A stretch of DNA of 64,000 nucleotides from Beta vulgaris subsp. vulgaris. Taxonomy: Eukaryota > Streptophyta > Magnoliopsida > Caryophyllales > Amaranthaceae. Shown piece after piece: positions 49,632-60,470 of this stretch. The stretch spans positions 4,986,332 through 5,050,331 of the forward strand of contig NC_079205.1 in NCBI RefSeq assembly GCF_026745355.1, written 5' to 3'. Position 1 is the first letter of the stretch. Each line of letters begins with the position of its first letter. The position numbers and the translations under genes are program-made. The notes below the pieces were generated by a model. The model had not been told where the DNA came from. It worked only from the letters and a program-made list of their open reading frames with translations, and did no database searches.

Positions 49632-50960
49632 ACTAATGATTATTGATCACTTCAGGGGGAAGGATTTAGAAAGGGATGAGGATGTAAAAGTGGTGCAGAA
49701 ATTACTTAATCATGATTTGTGAATTTTGACAATTATTGAAGAGATGGGTTGTTGAAGAGAAGTATGGAAACTGCAAAAGTCTGTAACTTTCACAGTTGCA
49801 AGTGTGAGAAGAAACAGAATTAGCTTTGTTTTCACATTATGAATAAAACCAATATAAGCAGTGATGTCATTGGGTCACAAATTAACGGCTATGGTGTAAT
49901 AGTACAAATGTACAATATCACTATTTGGATCTAAGAAATATCACCAGCCAGCCATAGTTGACCAAATCAACTGTTTGTAAAGGTTGATTGATCAAAGAAC
50001 CCAATAAAAATAGGCACAAGTAGATTAAGGAGTAATATTAATGTACTTATTATGCCCAATTTTTAAGCCTTTATATTAGTTTCATAATAAATGACACCAA
50101 ATAAGGTCACTGTATTTGACAAAAATGTACATTGTCATCTTTTTCAAAGTTTCCACAAAAGCTCTATTATGTTAGAAGTGTCTCAATCATGCCTATATAG
50201 TTATCTCTAAATTAATAGGTTTTGTTAGTAAAATGTGTTCTTTGTGTTCTAAACTTATGATTTGTGTCTCAATCAGCCAAATTTCTTGTAATAAAGCAGA
50301 GAAAATTAAGGTAAACAGAATTTTTTTCACTTTACATCAACAAGTTCAAAACTAAATCAGTTTTTAATTTAACATTAAATTAAAGGAATAAAACACCAAT
50401 CTGGCACAAATTTTTGACAAAAATATAAGGATATGGTCATAACCTCATAGGGGCATCATCAAGACATTTTTAATACGACAAGCGTACCGTCGAGATTTAG
50501 GAAAAAAAATATTGGCAATGTAAAAGAAATTCGAAGAAAAAATAATATATAGATGTTGCTTATTTTCTACTTTTTATACTTCCCCTGAAATTAGTGGAAT
50601 TGCACATTATCAGACTGAAAAAATATTTTCTCTTTGTATGTTATTTTCAAATATACTACTATGAGTTTTAGATCACCCTTCTAGGTTCTAAGTGCATATA
50701 AGATGAGAGAACCAAGGTAAATAAAGGGTCTTGCTAAATGCCGCCCTAAAATTTCCAGTTAACGCCCTGTATTTTTGTATTTGTATACATGGGTTGTATT
50801 TCCCTCCCTATATCTCTTTCATCCACAATAACTCCGGCAATTATTCCGGCTAACTTTCCCATCAAGATCACCGACAATTTTCCGGCTAACTTTCCGACGA
50901 CAATATCTCCTGCAAAATAAATCCGGCAACTTTTCCGGCCAATTTTCCGACCACATTATT
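49632..50960. other. Upstream region of the resistance gene and intergenic DNA
   Basis: AT-rich, with no gene. About 50820-50950 is a short C-rich stretch with repeated 'ttttccggc.aactttccg' words. No convincing TATA box for the resistance gene could be singled out. Confidence 0.4.
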
Positions 50961-50967
50961 GCATTAT

Positions 50968-51331
50968 TAATATTAAGTAAATTTTATAATTCTTTTAATA
51001 CACAAAATCGGACTATATTTACTTTAAAAAAAAAGTGTCCAGGCACCTAAAGTAGGTGCCCAAACCTGTGGTCAGGCACCTAAATTAGGCGCCCAACCAC
51101 AGGTGCATGCGCCTAAATTAGGTGCCTGTACCTGTGGTTGGGCGCCTAATTTAGGTGCCTGACCACAGGTACAGACACCTAATTTAGGCGCCTGTACCTG
51201 TGGTTGGGCGCCTAATTTAGGTGCCTGACCACAGGTTCGGGCACCTAATTTAGGTGCCTGGACACTTTTTTTTTAAGTCAATAGAGTCCGATTTTGTGTA
51301 TTAAAGAATGATAAAATTTCATTAATATTTA
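50968..51331. repeat. 364-bp foldback with palindromic core
   Basis: Left and right halves are inverted copies centred near 51150. The outer AT-rich arms share 'aatacacaaaatcggact', then a T/A run and 'gtgtccaggcacct'. The core is a chain of small palindromes (ggcgcctaatttaggtgcc and cctgtggttggg/cccaaccacagg). No coding frame. The type of element is not clear. Confidence 0.85.
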
Positions 51332-51616
51332 GGCGCCTGTACCTGTGGTTGGCTCGTTCCGCTTCCGAAAAGGTATCACAATAGGCAATCGGACTCCGTC
51401 GCCATGTTTAGTGCAAATCATTTCAAGGTTTTTGTCGCAAATGTTTATGGGAGATTTTGAGAGAGAAGAGAGGATGAGAGAGAAGAGAGGATGAGAGAAA
51501 GGAGGAAAGGAATAATGAGGGACGTGAGAGAGGAGAGAGAATGAGAGATAATATATTTGACGAATCCCCGCTCAATATTTCAAAGCCCGCGATTCCGAAA
51601 TTTCAAATTTTTTCAG
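51332..51616. other. Non-coding GA-rich interval
   Basis: Contains repeated 'gagagaagagaggatgagag' words at about 51455-51550 and no gene. Confidence 0.4.
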
Positions 51617-51930
51617 GAAGGGCTGCGCTTTTTTAAAAAAGCGCAGCCCTACTAAGCAGAAGGGCTGCGCTTTTTAAAAAAGCGCAGCCCTTCACTTAGT
51701 AGGGCTGCGCTTTTTTAAAAGCGCAGCCCTTCTTACCTACAGAAGGGCTGCGCTTATTTAAAAAAGCGCAGCCCTTCACTAGTAGGGCTGCGCTTTTTTA
51801 AATAAGCGCAGCCCTTCTGCTTAGTAGGGCTGCGCTTTTTTAAATAAGCGCAGCCCTTCACTAGTAGGGCTGCGCTTTTACGAAAAGCGCAGCCCTTCCT
51901 GCGCAGCCCTTTATGTTTTTTCCCCTAGTG
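51617..51930. mobile_element. CACTA element end made of 33-bp palindromes
   Basis: The right terminus reads TTTTTTCCCCTAGTG, the complement of CACTAGGGG. Inside it stand seven palindromes of the type aagggctgcgctttt / aaaagcgcagccctt plus a half unit, separated by a few bases. Subterminal repeats next to a CACTA end are the expected transposase-binding region. No partner end was seen in the window. Confidence 0.7.
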
Positions 51931-52069
51931 CTCATCTACCCCTCTGCTTCCCAGGCCTTACGCATCGTCATCTCTAGTTAGGTAACCGTTAAGAATCCTA
52001 GCCAATTAGATTTTGTTGAAGGAAGCACTAGGCGATATTGTTACCAATGTAAATCAATATACACCAAAG
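51931..52069. other. Flank of the SIRE element
   Basis: Short unique sequence with no gene, ending in GTAAC, the presumed target duplication of the SIRE insertion. Confidence 0.4.
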
Positions 52070-52074
52070 GTAAC

Positions 52075-53437
52075 TGTTGGAACCCAAGGAAACACTCAAG
52101 AAGGGGGGGAGGTTGAATTGAGTGGTGAAATCTAATCGTTTTTCGCAAAAAACCTTTTGTGGCTCAGTGCCTGGCACTGTGCTGAACACTCGTAAATCGC
52201 TGATTTGGGTTTTTTCGAATAATAAACTTAAAGAATATTAGAATTGACACAAGATATAACGTGGTTCAATCTCACCTCTGAGATCTACGTCCACAAGAAA
52301 CAAAAACTCTTTTATTTCTTTGAATCCTAAAATATCAAACTCTTGATACAATACGATTCCCCTCACTACTAACCCTAGTAATGACTCCCAACACTTAACT
52401 CTAAGTGTTGACACTCTCTATAATGTAAAAGTTACAAGAAAGAATGATCCTCAATGATGTGCTTCTTAGTCAAGCAAATAGAGGACAATTACAATTGTGA
52501 AATAGTAACTTAAACCTAACTAGCTCAGTGCTATGCTTAGTGCCGGAGGAAATAGTTTTCAGCTTTTAATAGACTCGATTTTTTCTCTGAAAACGTGAGA
52601 TTTAAAAGTGAATTCTGATTCCCTTTTATAAGACTTGTTTAGGACGAAAATCACTTAAAAATATCTTTATCTTTTAATCCTTGATTTAAGGGATAAAACT
52701 TTATCTTTTTCTATCTTTATCTTTTAAACAAAAAAAGATAATTTTCCACATAGATTTTCTTTTTCAACTCAAAGTCTGTTTATATCTAAAAAGTATTTTT
52801 CCAAATCCTTTTAGAAAATCTGAAAACATGTTTTAATAAAATTCTGTTTTATAAAAATCTTTTTATTTAAAAAACTCGGTTTTATCAAAAACGATTTTTA
52901 TCAAAATATTTTTTTTCAAAAACTCGTTTTATTAAAATCTGATTTTTATCAAAATCTTTTCAAAACTCGTTTTTATCAAAACTGATTAAAATATTTTCAA
53001 AAACTTGTTTTTATCAAAATCTTTTAGAAACTCGGTTTTACAAAATCTTTTTCTAAAAACTCGTTTTCCTTAATCCCTTTTTATTTCTGATTTCGAAAAT
53101 CTATTTCCTCTTATATAGATATATAAATTTAATATAATTATTTACTTTCTTAACTCTAAGAAAATAATAACTATACTAACTTTATATTTCTATATTTAGC
53201 ACATAGCATATTACTAAGTTAGAACATATTACATTTTATTCTAAAGTTACTATTCTAAGAAATTATAAACTAGAACTTCATTCTTGATTCTTCTTTTCTT
53301 CAAAGTCTTCGTTTATCAATTTCTTTCTTCATGCATCTGTTGCAACTATTACATACTTTCACGCTACAACATATTATATTAATTTTCATCATCAAAACAT
53401 AACATGTGCATAAACCATAACATGTACATGCACAACA
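52075..53437 (-). mobile_element. 3' LTR of the SIRE element, 1363 bp
   Basis: On the minus strand it begins TGTTGTGCATG after the polypurine tract and ends GGGTTCCAACA. It is homologous to the split LTR at 32053-35337. Near the left edge it holds a dyad 'cagtgcctggcactgtgctg'. Confidence 0.85.
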
Positions 53438-53452
53438 AATTCCCCCTTTTTG
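53438..53452 (-). other. Polypurine tract of the SIRE element
   Basis: The minus strand reads AAAAGGGGGAATT followed by TGTTGTGC, the LTR start. Confidence 0.8.
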
Positions 53453-53968
53453 ATGATGACAAACTATGAATATAATATTGTTGAATAAACATTTGTTCCC
53501 CCTTAAAGTATGCATATTGACTTTTGTTCCCCCTCAAACAATGCATGTAATGATTATTCACCCTTTTAGAACCTATCCGTACATCAGATTTATAGCCTTC
53601 AATTATGCACTTTTCCCTACATGCTCGTTTATATTTTATTCACATTATCTCAACCTAGGATATCATCAAGATTCTAGTCAATATTATATGCTTTCTTTTC
53701 CCCCTTTTGTCATTCTCAAAAAGTAGCAAAAAGACAAAAAAACATGCACATAGTCAGAATATATCCAAAATAATCCAATAGCTCAACCAAGTGAGCTAGT
53801 GATGCTGGTGCTACAACCACACACCATTTCACAATCATCAGAATTATCCAAAAAAAACATCCAGAAAGTATCAAAACATTTTAACAACTACAAGTTTAGC
53901 AAAAAAACTACAAAGCATCATCAGAAGTTCAGAGGAAGACTACGAAGGGTTTAGGGTTTGGACATGAG

Positions 53969-55306
53969 TTAACGGTGTCTTTGGGCAGCAATGGTATCAC
54001 TTGCTCTTTGACGAGCTAAAATCTGCTGCAACTGCCTGCGCATCTCACGCACCTCCTCCCCGAGCTTCAAACACCCGACGCATGCTTCCTTAGGAACACA
54101 ACCCCGAAAATCTTTCTTGACCAATTCACCATTCATAACACATAAGTCCATCTTGCTCAGCAGCCCAGTACTCATAACATCAACACAGGTGACCCCCTTA
54201 GTGTGGGGACAGATCACATCAAAAGCATCAAAAATCTTAGTAAGCCAGACACCATAAGGATAGTACAGAGAAGATTGAGAGAGGTTTTTCATATGGAGAA
54301 TCATAAGGTGAGGCAGACTAATAGGAAGGTCATGAATCAACAACCATAGAAGAACCTGGTCCATTATGAGGCATTCACCGCGATTTTCAATGCGAGGCAG
54401 AACAGACTTGGTAATCAAGTTACGGAGGAGCTTATGTGGTGCGGAGAGGCGGGAAACAGAAAATATTTGGGCGTGGGTTAGGGGCTGGTCGGATAATGTC
54501 TGGCTAATCGTGGCGTTGTCAATTCCCGACAACAACGGCCATGATTGGTGAGGTAATTCCGAAAAACCACTGGAAGGTACTCCTAAAATCTGAGCGAGCT
54601 CAGTCACAGTGAGTGTAATCATAGTACCATTAACAAACGAACTTAGCACCAAATCCTCATTAACAGACAAATTCTCATAAAATTCAGCAACTTTAGACTC
54701 GTACACCCCATCGTTATAATTCATCAGTTTCACCCAACCTTGAGATTGTAGAGCCTAAAAAAAAAACTTAAATTCTGGTTGTGTAACCCAATCAGTGGGA
54801 AAAACACAACCGGACAAAATCTTAACAGACGAGTCTTGCGGTTGTGTAGCAGAGGACTTACCGGAAGTAGGAGGCTTCCGTTTTCGCGACGGAGATGCGT
54901 CAGAGGGAGCAGCGGAAGTAGAAGCTTTCCTTTTTCGCGATGGAGTTGCTTCGGAAGTAGCAGCAGAAGAAGACTTGGGTGCCGAAGAATTTGCAGATCT
55001 GGTAATGGGTTTGCGCGGTTTCGGAATGTGGAAGGACGGTTTTGATGGGGTGTTTGTGGTGGAGGCAAAGGTTTTGAAATGGCGGCTGGTTTTGGAAGTT
55101 GAAGGGGCAGGGTTGTCGGTTTGCGGTGGAAAAGGAGGTGGAGGGTTATCGGTATTCGGTTGAAAAGGAGGTGGAGGGTTGTCGGTTTGTGGGGGAGGAG
55201 AAAACGGAGGGGGAGAAGCTTGTGAGGGAGAGGACGGGGGTGTGGGAGTTGGTGATGGAGCAGCGTTTTTCTTGAGGAACCGCCGAGCCACCATTTTTCT
55301 TCCCAT
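53969..55306 (-). pseudogene. SIRE third ORF (Pro-rich N-terminus plus plant transposon protein domain), one frameshift
   Basis: Starts MGRKMVARRFLKK at 55306. Residues about 15-140 are Pro/Ser-rich with three repeats of the PPPPF.P.TDNP type and KRK clusters (SRKRKASTS, SRKRKPPTS). A globular domain follows with SVKILSG.VFP, LAQILGVPSSGFSEL, ISQTLSDQPLTHAQIF, LPRIENRGECLIMDQVL and CLKLGEEVREM. The frame breaks at a run of nine to ten A near 54757, and the remainder runs 54733-53969 in another frame. Without that slip the protein would be about 445 residues. In SIRE relatives this position after RNase H holds an env-like or unknown ORF. No membrane segment is visible, so a true envelope role is unlikely. 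Confidence 0.75.
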
Positions 55307-55908
55307 GGTGAAAGTTTGACGGTTAGAGAAGAGAGAAGGTGGAAAGTTGTTTTTGGTAGGGTTGAGAAATAAAAAAAAAGCCGGTTAGTTTAAGGGGTTT
55401 AATGGGGTTAGGTGGGGTAGATGGGGTTTGGTGTTATGAGTTTAGGTTGTAGTCCACTTATCCTTACTTCTTCAAATGCCTTGCATTAATTTTCGAAAAA
55501 ATTTTATAAAACAATTTTTGAAATTATTTTAGTTTTATCAAAGCAACATCAATGGAAATTTTCGAAAATTGTGATACTTTTGTTGGAATTTTTCATGGAA
55601 TTTTTCTGAAGCAACTTAGGTGTCAGTTATCAGAACAGCATCAATAGCCTTTTCAGGAGTCTTGGATTAAATCAAACATCTGACTTAGTGTAGGTATAAT
55701 CTTTTGAACTCTTAAGTTTGCAAAGGGATCAAATAAACACATAAATCAACTAGGCACTAGAAATCAACCCCAAGGCTAATCTTAGTTTTTCAAATCTTTC
55801 ACGAGCAAGTGGTTTAGTGAAAATATCAGCTATTTGGTCTTCAGTACAAATATATTCAAGGGCTATATTACCTTTTTCTACATGATCACGTAAAAAATGA
55901 TATCTGAT
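55307..55908. other. Spacer between the third ORF and RNase H in the SIRE element
   Basis: Non-coding, AT-rich sequence. On the minus strand it follows the RNase H stop. Confidence 0.5.
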
Positions 55909-57071
55909 TTATATATGCTTTGTACGTGAATGCTGAACAGGATTTTTAGAGATATTTATGGCACTTGTATTATCACACATAATGGGCACATTATCAATCA
56001 AAACACCAAAATTTCTAAGTTGTTGTCTTACCCATAATACCTGTGCACAACAAGATGCGGCTGCAACATATTCAGCTTCTGCAGTGGAAAGAGCCACGGA
56101 ATTTTGCTTTTTGGAAGCCCATGAGATTAAGCAATGACCTAAGAAGGTGGTTGTTCCAGAGGTTTTCTATCTACTAAAAATCCTGCATAATCTGCGTCAG
56201 AAAAACCAATCAAGTCGAAGTTGCCTCCTTTAGGATACCATAGATATAAGTTATTAGTGCCTCTTAAGTATCTAAGGATTCGTTTGACAGTTTTGAAGTG
56301 AGACTCCTTTGGACATGATTGAAATCTGGCGCAGAGACATACACTGTGAAGAATATCTGGTTGACTGGAAGTTAAATAGAGAAGAGAACCTATCATACCT
56401 CGGTAGATTGTTTCATCTACTTTCTTACCATTTTCGTCCAGATCTAACTTAAGTGCAGTAGGTACAGGTGTAGGATAAGTCTTTGAATCTTCCATACCAT
56501 ACTTCTTCAATAGTTCCTTCACATATTTCTGTTGATGTATCATGATGCCATTATCCAGTTGCTTGATTTGTAAACCTAGGAAGAAACTTAATTCTCCCAT
56601 CATAGACATTTCAAATTCACTTTTCATTAGTTCAGCAGAATAATGACATAATAATTCTGTAGTTGCTCCAAAAATAATATCATCTACGTAAATTTGAACA
56701 ACTAACAATTCTTCCCCCTTACTTTTCAGAAACAATGTCCTATCTACTGAACCTCGTTTAAAGCCATTTTCCATTAAAAAGATAGATAGGCGTTCATACC
56801 AAGCTCTAGGAGCTTGCTTTAAACCATAAAGTGCCTTATCTAGTTTATAAACATGTTTAGGAAAATTTTGATCAATAAAGCCAGGAGGTTGTTCAACATA
56901 CACTGTTTCTTTTAAGTACCCGTTTAAGAATGCAGTTTTGACATCCATTTGAAAAAGTTTAATATTTTTAAAAGCTGCAAAGGATATCAAAATTCGAATA
57001 GCTTCTAAACGGGCTACAGGGGCAAAGGTCTCATCATAATCAATTCCCTCTTGTTGGTAAAGCCTTGGCAC
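55909..57071 (-). pseudogene. SIRE reverse transcriptase and RNase H
   Basis: 57071-56139 encodes the [34 protein letters not shown], then [14 protein letters not shown] and the catalytic [13 protein letters not shown] (Asp pair at YVDD), ending in DADYAG, the first RNase H motif. A frame change near 56120 leads to 56097-55909 with ALSTAEAEYVAAASCCAQVLW and CDNTSAINISKNPVQHSRTKHI, the rest of RNase H. Another frame change near 57050 separates RT from integrase. The enzyme motifs are intact, the reading frame is not. Confidence 0.88.
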
Positions 57072-58974
57072 ACTAGTCTGGCTTTATTTCGAACAATCAT
57101 CCCACTATCATCCAGTTTGTTTCTAAAAACCCATTTTGTTCCAATTACTGATTGATGAGTGGGACGAGGTTCTAGATGCCAAACTTCGTTTCTTTTGAAT
57201 TGATTCAACTCATCCTGCATAGCCAAAATCCAATCAGGGTCAGTTAATGCAATTTTATAATTAGATGGTTCTATTTCAGATATAAAAGCATTGAAAGCAC
57301 AAAAGTTATGAAGAGATGAGCGAGTTTGGACTCCCTTTGATATGTCTGTGAGTATTAGGTCAGTAGGATGTGATCCTTGGTGTTTCCACTTCTTCGGAGT
57401 GAAAATTTCGTTCTGTGGCTCAGTGCCATGCTCTGAGCGTTCACTGTTGTTTTCGCTTTCTTCAGCTTCTGTTGGTTCTGCCAACACTTCTTCTTCGACA
57501 GTTTCAGTTACCTCTTCTGCATCTTTTTCATTCTCGTCGCAATTGTTGTTTTGTTCTTCAGACTGTGCCATGCTCTGAGCCTCATAACTTGTTTCAGGTT
57601 GATTCTCATCATGCTGTTTGTCTCGTGACTCTCTAATCAGTCCAATAGAGAAGTCTTCGTCATCATCTACCTGCACATCTTGTAAGCTTTTATCAGATTC
57701 ATCAAATATGACATGGACACTCTCCTCCATACGCATTGTTCTTTTGTTGTATACTTTATATGCTTTGCTATGAGGAGAGTAACCAATGAACACTGCTTCA
57801 TCACTTCTTGGATCAAACTTACCCAAATTATCCTTGCCATTGTTGTGAACATAACAAGTACATCCAAAACATCTTAAGTGAGAAATATTTGGTTTCCTAC
57901 CTTTGATGAGTTCATATGGAGTTTTATTCAAGATGGATCGTACTTTAGTTCTGTTATATATATAGCATGCAGTACTTACTGCCTCGGCCCAAAAACTTCT
58001 AAGTAAGCCACTATGTAGAAGCATGGTTCGAGACATGTCTTCTAAAGTACGATTCATCCTTTCTACAACTCCATTTCGTTGTGGTGTTCTTGGTGCAGAG
58101 AAATTATGATCAATTCCATTGTCATTGCAAAATTTCTCGAAATCTGTATTTTCAAACTCAGTGCCATGATCAGTACGGACAGACAGCAATTTACAATTTG
58201 TTTGATTTTGAACTTTTCGAATATGAACAAGAAAAACATCAAATGTTTCATCTTTCCCACCAATGAATAATGTCCAAACAAATCTAGAGAAATCATCAAC
58301 AAGTACCAACACATATTTGCTACCACCTCTACTCCTTACACGCATTGGGCCACAAAGATCCATATGAATTAGTTCCAAGGGTTTAGAGGTGCTAACAAAT
58401 GTCTTTGACTTAAAAGATGATCGAACATGTTTGCATCTAGCACATGCATTACAAACTGTTTCCCAATCAAAGTTTATGGATGGTAAACCATCTACTAAAT
58501 CCATTTTTCTCAATTTGTTAAGCTGTCTAGACCTAACATGTCCAAGTCTTTTATGCCAAAGTAGTGGATTATCTTGTAGGGCACTCATGCATGAAATTTT
58601 CTCATTAGGTAAGGTATCTAGACAGATTATATAGACATTGTTTAATCTTTTACCTTCCAATATTACTTCCCTTGTTTTCATATTCAAGATTTGGCACAAA
58701 TTTGCATGAAATTCAACAACATTACCTTTATCACACAGTTGTGATATACTTAACAAGTTGTGTTTCAGTCCATTACCAACATAACATTCTCGATGGAGTG
58801 TGTTAGAGATTTGCCGACGTTGCATATTCCAATGATCTCTCCCTTTTTGTTGTCGCCAAATGTAACACACCCTCCATTGTGGGCTACTAGTGAGAGGAAT
58901 TGTGTTTTGTCACCAGTCATATGTCTTGAGCAACCACTGTCGAGATACCATAGGTTGCTTCCTCTCACGTTTAC
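57060..58974 (-). pseudogene. SIRE protease remnant, pre-integrase and integrase
   Basis: 58974-58765 has the protease motif WYLDSGCSRHMTGDK, and the frame shifts near 58800. The long frame 58870-57014 has LLWHKRLGHV and the zinc-binding CNACARCKH. The integrase core follows: MDLCGPM, SVRTDHGTEFEN and NGVVERMNRTLE supply the Asp-Asp-Glu set. A SIRE-like Cys/His stretch (HLRCFGCTCYVHNN) and a Glu/Ser-rich linker come before RT. The protease frame is cut at 58974 by the Gypsy LTR. Confidence 0.88.
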
Positions 58975-60455
58975 TGGTAGGCGTGTCGCCCACCTATCAA
59001 AAGTAATTACCTAACCAACTACCCAACTATATATGTAGCAGAGCAAGTCAGGGTCGAATCCACAGGGACAAACGTATCAAACACTAGATATCTTGACTCA
59101 ATTTAACTAAACGAGTGACAAACAATGATGAAAAGGGTGTTGACTATAACTACATAAACTATGACAATTACTAGAACACACAAGATATAATCAATTAATT
59201 AAAACATCTAGAATTAAGCATCACCACTAGCATGACCAATACATGAATAATTTCCATCCCAAATAACATAATCAAGAATCAAGAGGAGTAATGCACCCTA
59301 TAATTACCAAAGATCTCTCCCGAGTACCAATGGCTACTCTAAACAAGCAATCAAACCTATTCCCATAGAATCATGCAAGAAAGAGGCATTAAGCATAGCA
59401 TCACAATTAAATTCCTAGCAATCCCATCTAACTATTCCCATAGAAGATATTCATACCATTGATTGGATCAACAAAACCATCTAGATTCAATTCCCATTGA
59501 AAATAAGATATACGGAGTCAAATCAAAATCACCTATCCCTAGTATGATAATGAGCATAAGAACAATCCAATCAAACAAGAACAATTGATCATATAAACTT
59601 GGGATTAATGGAAGAATTCATATATTAAATATTGCTAGGGTTTTACTTAACCCTAGATTAATGGACTACTCACACATAATTGAAATAGCAAAACAAATAA
59701 TGAACAAATTAAGAGATAATAATGAAAGGAAAGAAGAGATTAAGAAAACTTAGTCTTTACTTGAAGGAATCAAAGCGTAGTAATCAATGTTAACAATGGA
59801 GTAAACTCAAAAGCTCTCTAAAAATTATAAAATGTATTCTCTAGTAAAAAGGCGTAGTTTTTAACTCTAATAAAATAGTATTTATATGTCTCGAAATCCG
59901 GCGCAACACGCGCTCAAAACAGCCAAAAGATCGTCCGCCCGACCGGTCGCTGGCGGTCGTCAGGTCTGATGCTTCTTCGTCGCGCCTGGCCGGGCGCCTT
60001 TCAGCACAATATCTTCGCCTCGCCCGACCGCCCGGGCGGATTTCGCCCGGTCGGCCCGCATGTAAAGTTGCCTGGCAGCTTAACTTCTGAAAATGCGCTA
60101 AGTAAGTTCGCCGACCGCCCGGGCGGATTTCGCCCGGTCGGGCGCGGGAGCAAATTTCCTTGGAATTCAGCGTTCGATTCTGACTAAGTAAGACTCGCCC
60201 GACCACCGGGGCGATTCGCCCGGTCGGGCGGTTCAGGTTTTTGGCCAATGTGAGATTTTGCACGTCCCGACTTCTTGTCTCATGTAGCGATTCAAGGATT
60301 AGGAAATGCACCAAAATAGCTTTTCCTACAAATCACTGAAAACACAACCACACTACAAGACACACATTAGTACTAAAAAGGGCTCCGAAGAGCGCAATTA
60401 ATACCAATAATCCATGGGAAATGGGGGTAAAATTCTATATAAAATAGACATATCA
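58975..60455 (-). mobile_element. 3' LTR of the Athila-type element, about 1481 bp
   Basis: On the minus strand it starts TGATATGTC after the polypurine tract and ends CTACCA next to SIRE sequence. It contains the phrase 'gggtcgaatccacagggac' near 59050, common in plant Gypsy LTRs. It also has three GC-rich dyads (cgaccgcccgggcgg..cgcccggtcgg) at about 60020-60230. No gene. Confidence 0.65.
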
Positions 60456-60470
60456 AACTCCCCCAAGCTA
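60456..60470 (-). other. Polypurine tract of the Athila-type element
   Basis: The minus strand reads TAGCTTGGGGGAGTT directly before the LTR start. Confidence 0.75.

Larger units (their letters stand above)
52075..58974 (-). mobile_element. SIRE/Maximus-type Copia element, 3' part, cut by a Gypsy insertion
   Basis: From the left edge, all on the minus strand: 3' LTR (52075-53437), polypurine tract, third ORF, RNase H, reverse transcriptase, integrase, protease. The sequence stops being SIRE at 58974 inside the protease region, where an Athila-type LTR begins. The gag end and 5' LTR presumably continue beyond the window. GTAAC (52070-52074) is the candidate target duplication. RT and integrase types plus the extra ORF place it in the SIRE lineage. 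Confidence 0.85.

Noticed and set aside
51617..51912. Regular palindrome array that resembles a CRISPR at first sight
   Set aside because: Spacers are only a few bases and are not unique, no cas genes exist nearby, and this is plant DNA with a CACTA terminus.
59841..60314. 157-codon minus-strand frame with repeated RPGEIRPGGR
   Set aside because: The peptide repeat comes from the GC-rich dyads in the Athila LTR; no family match is expected in an LTR.
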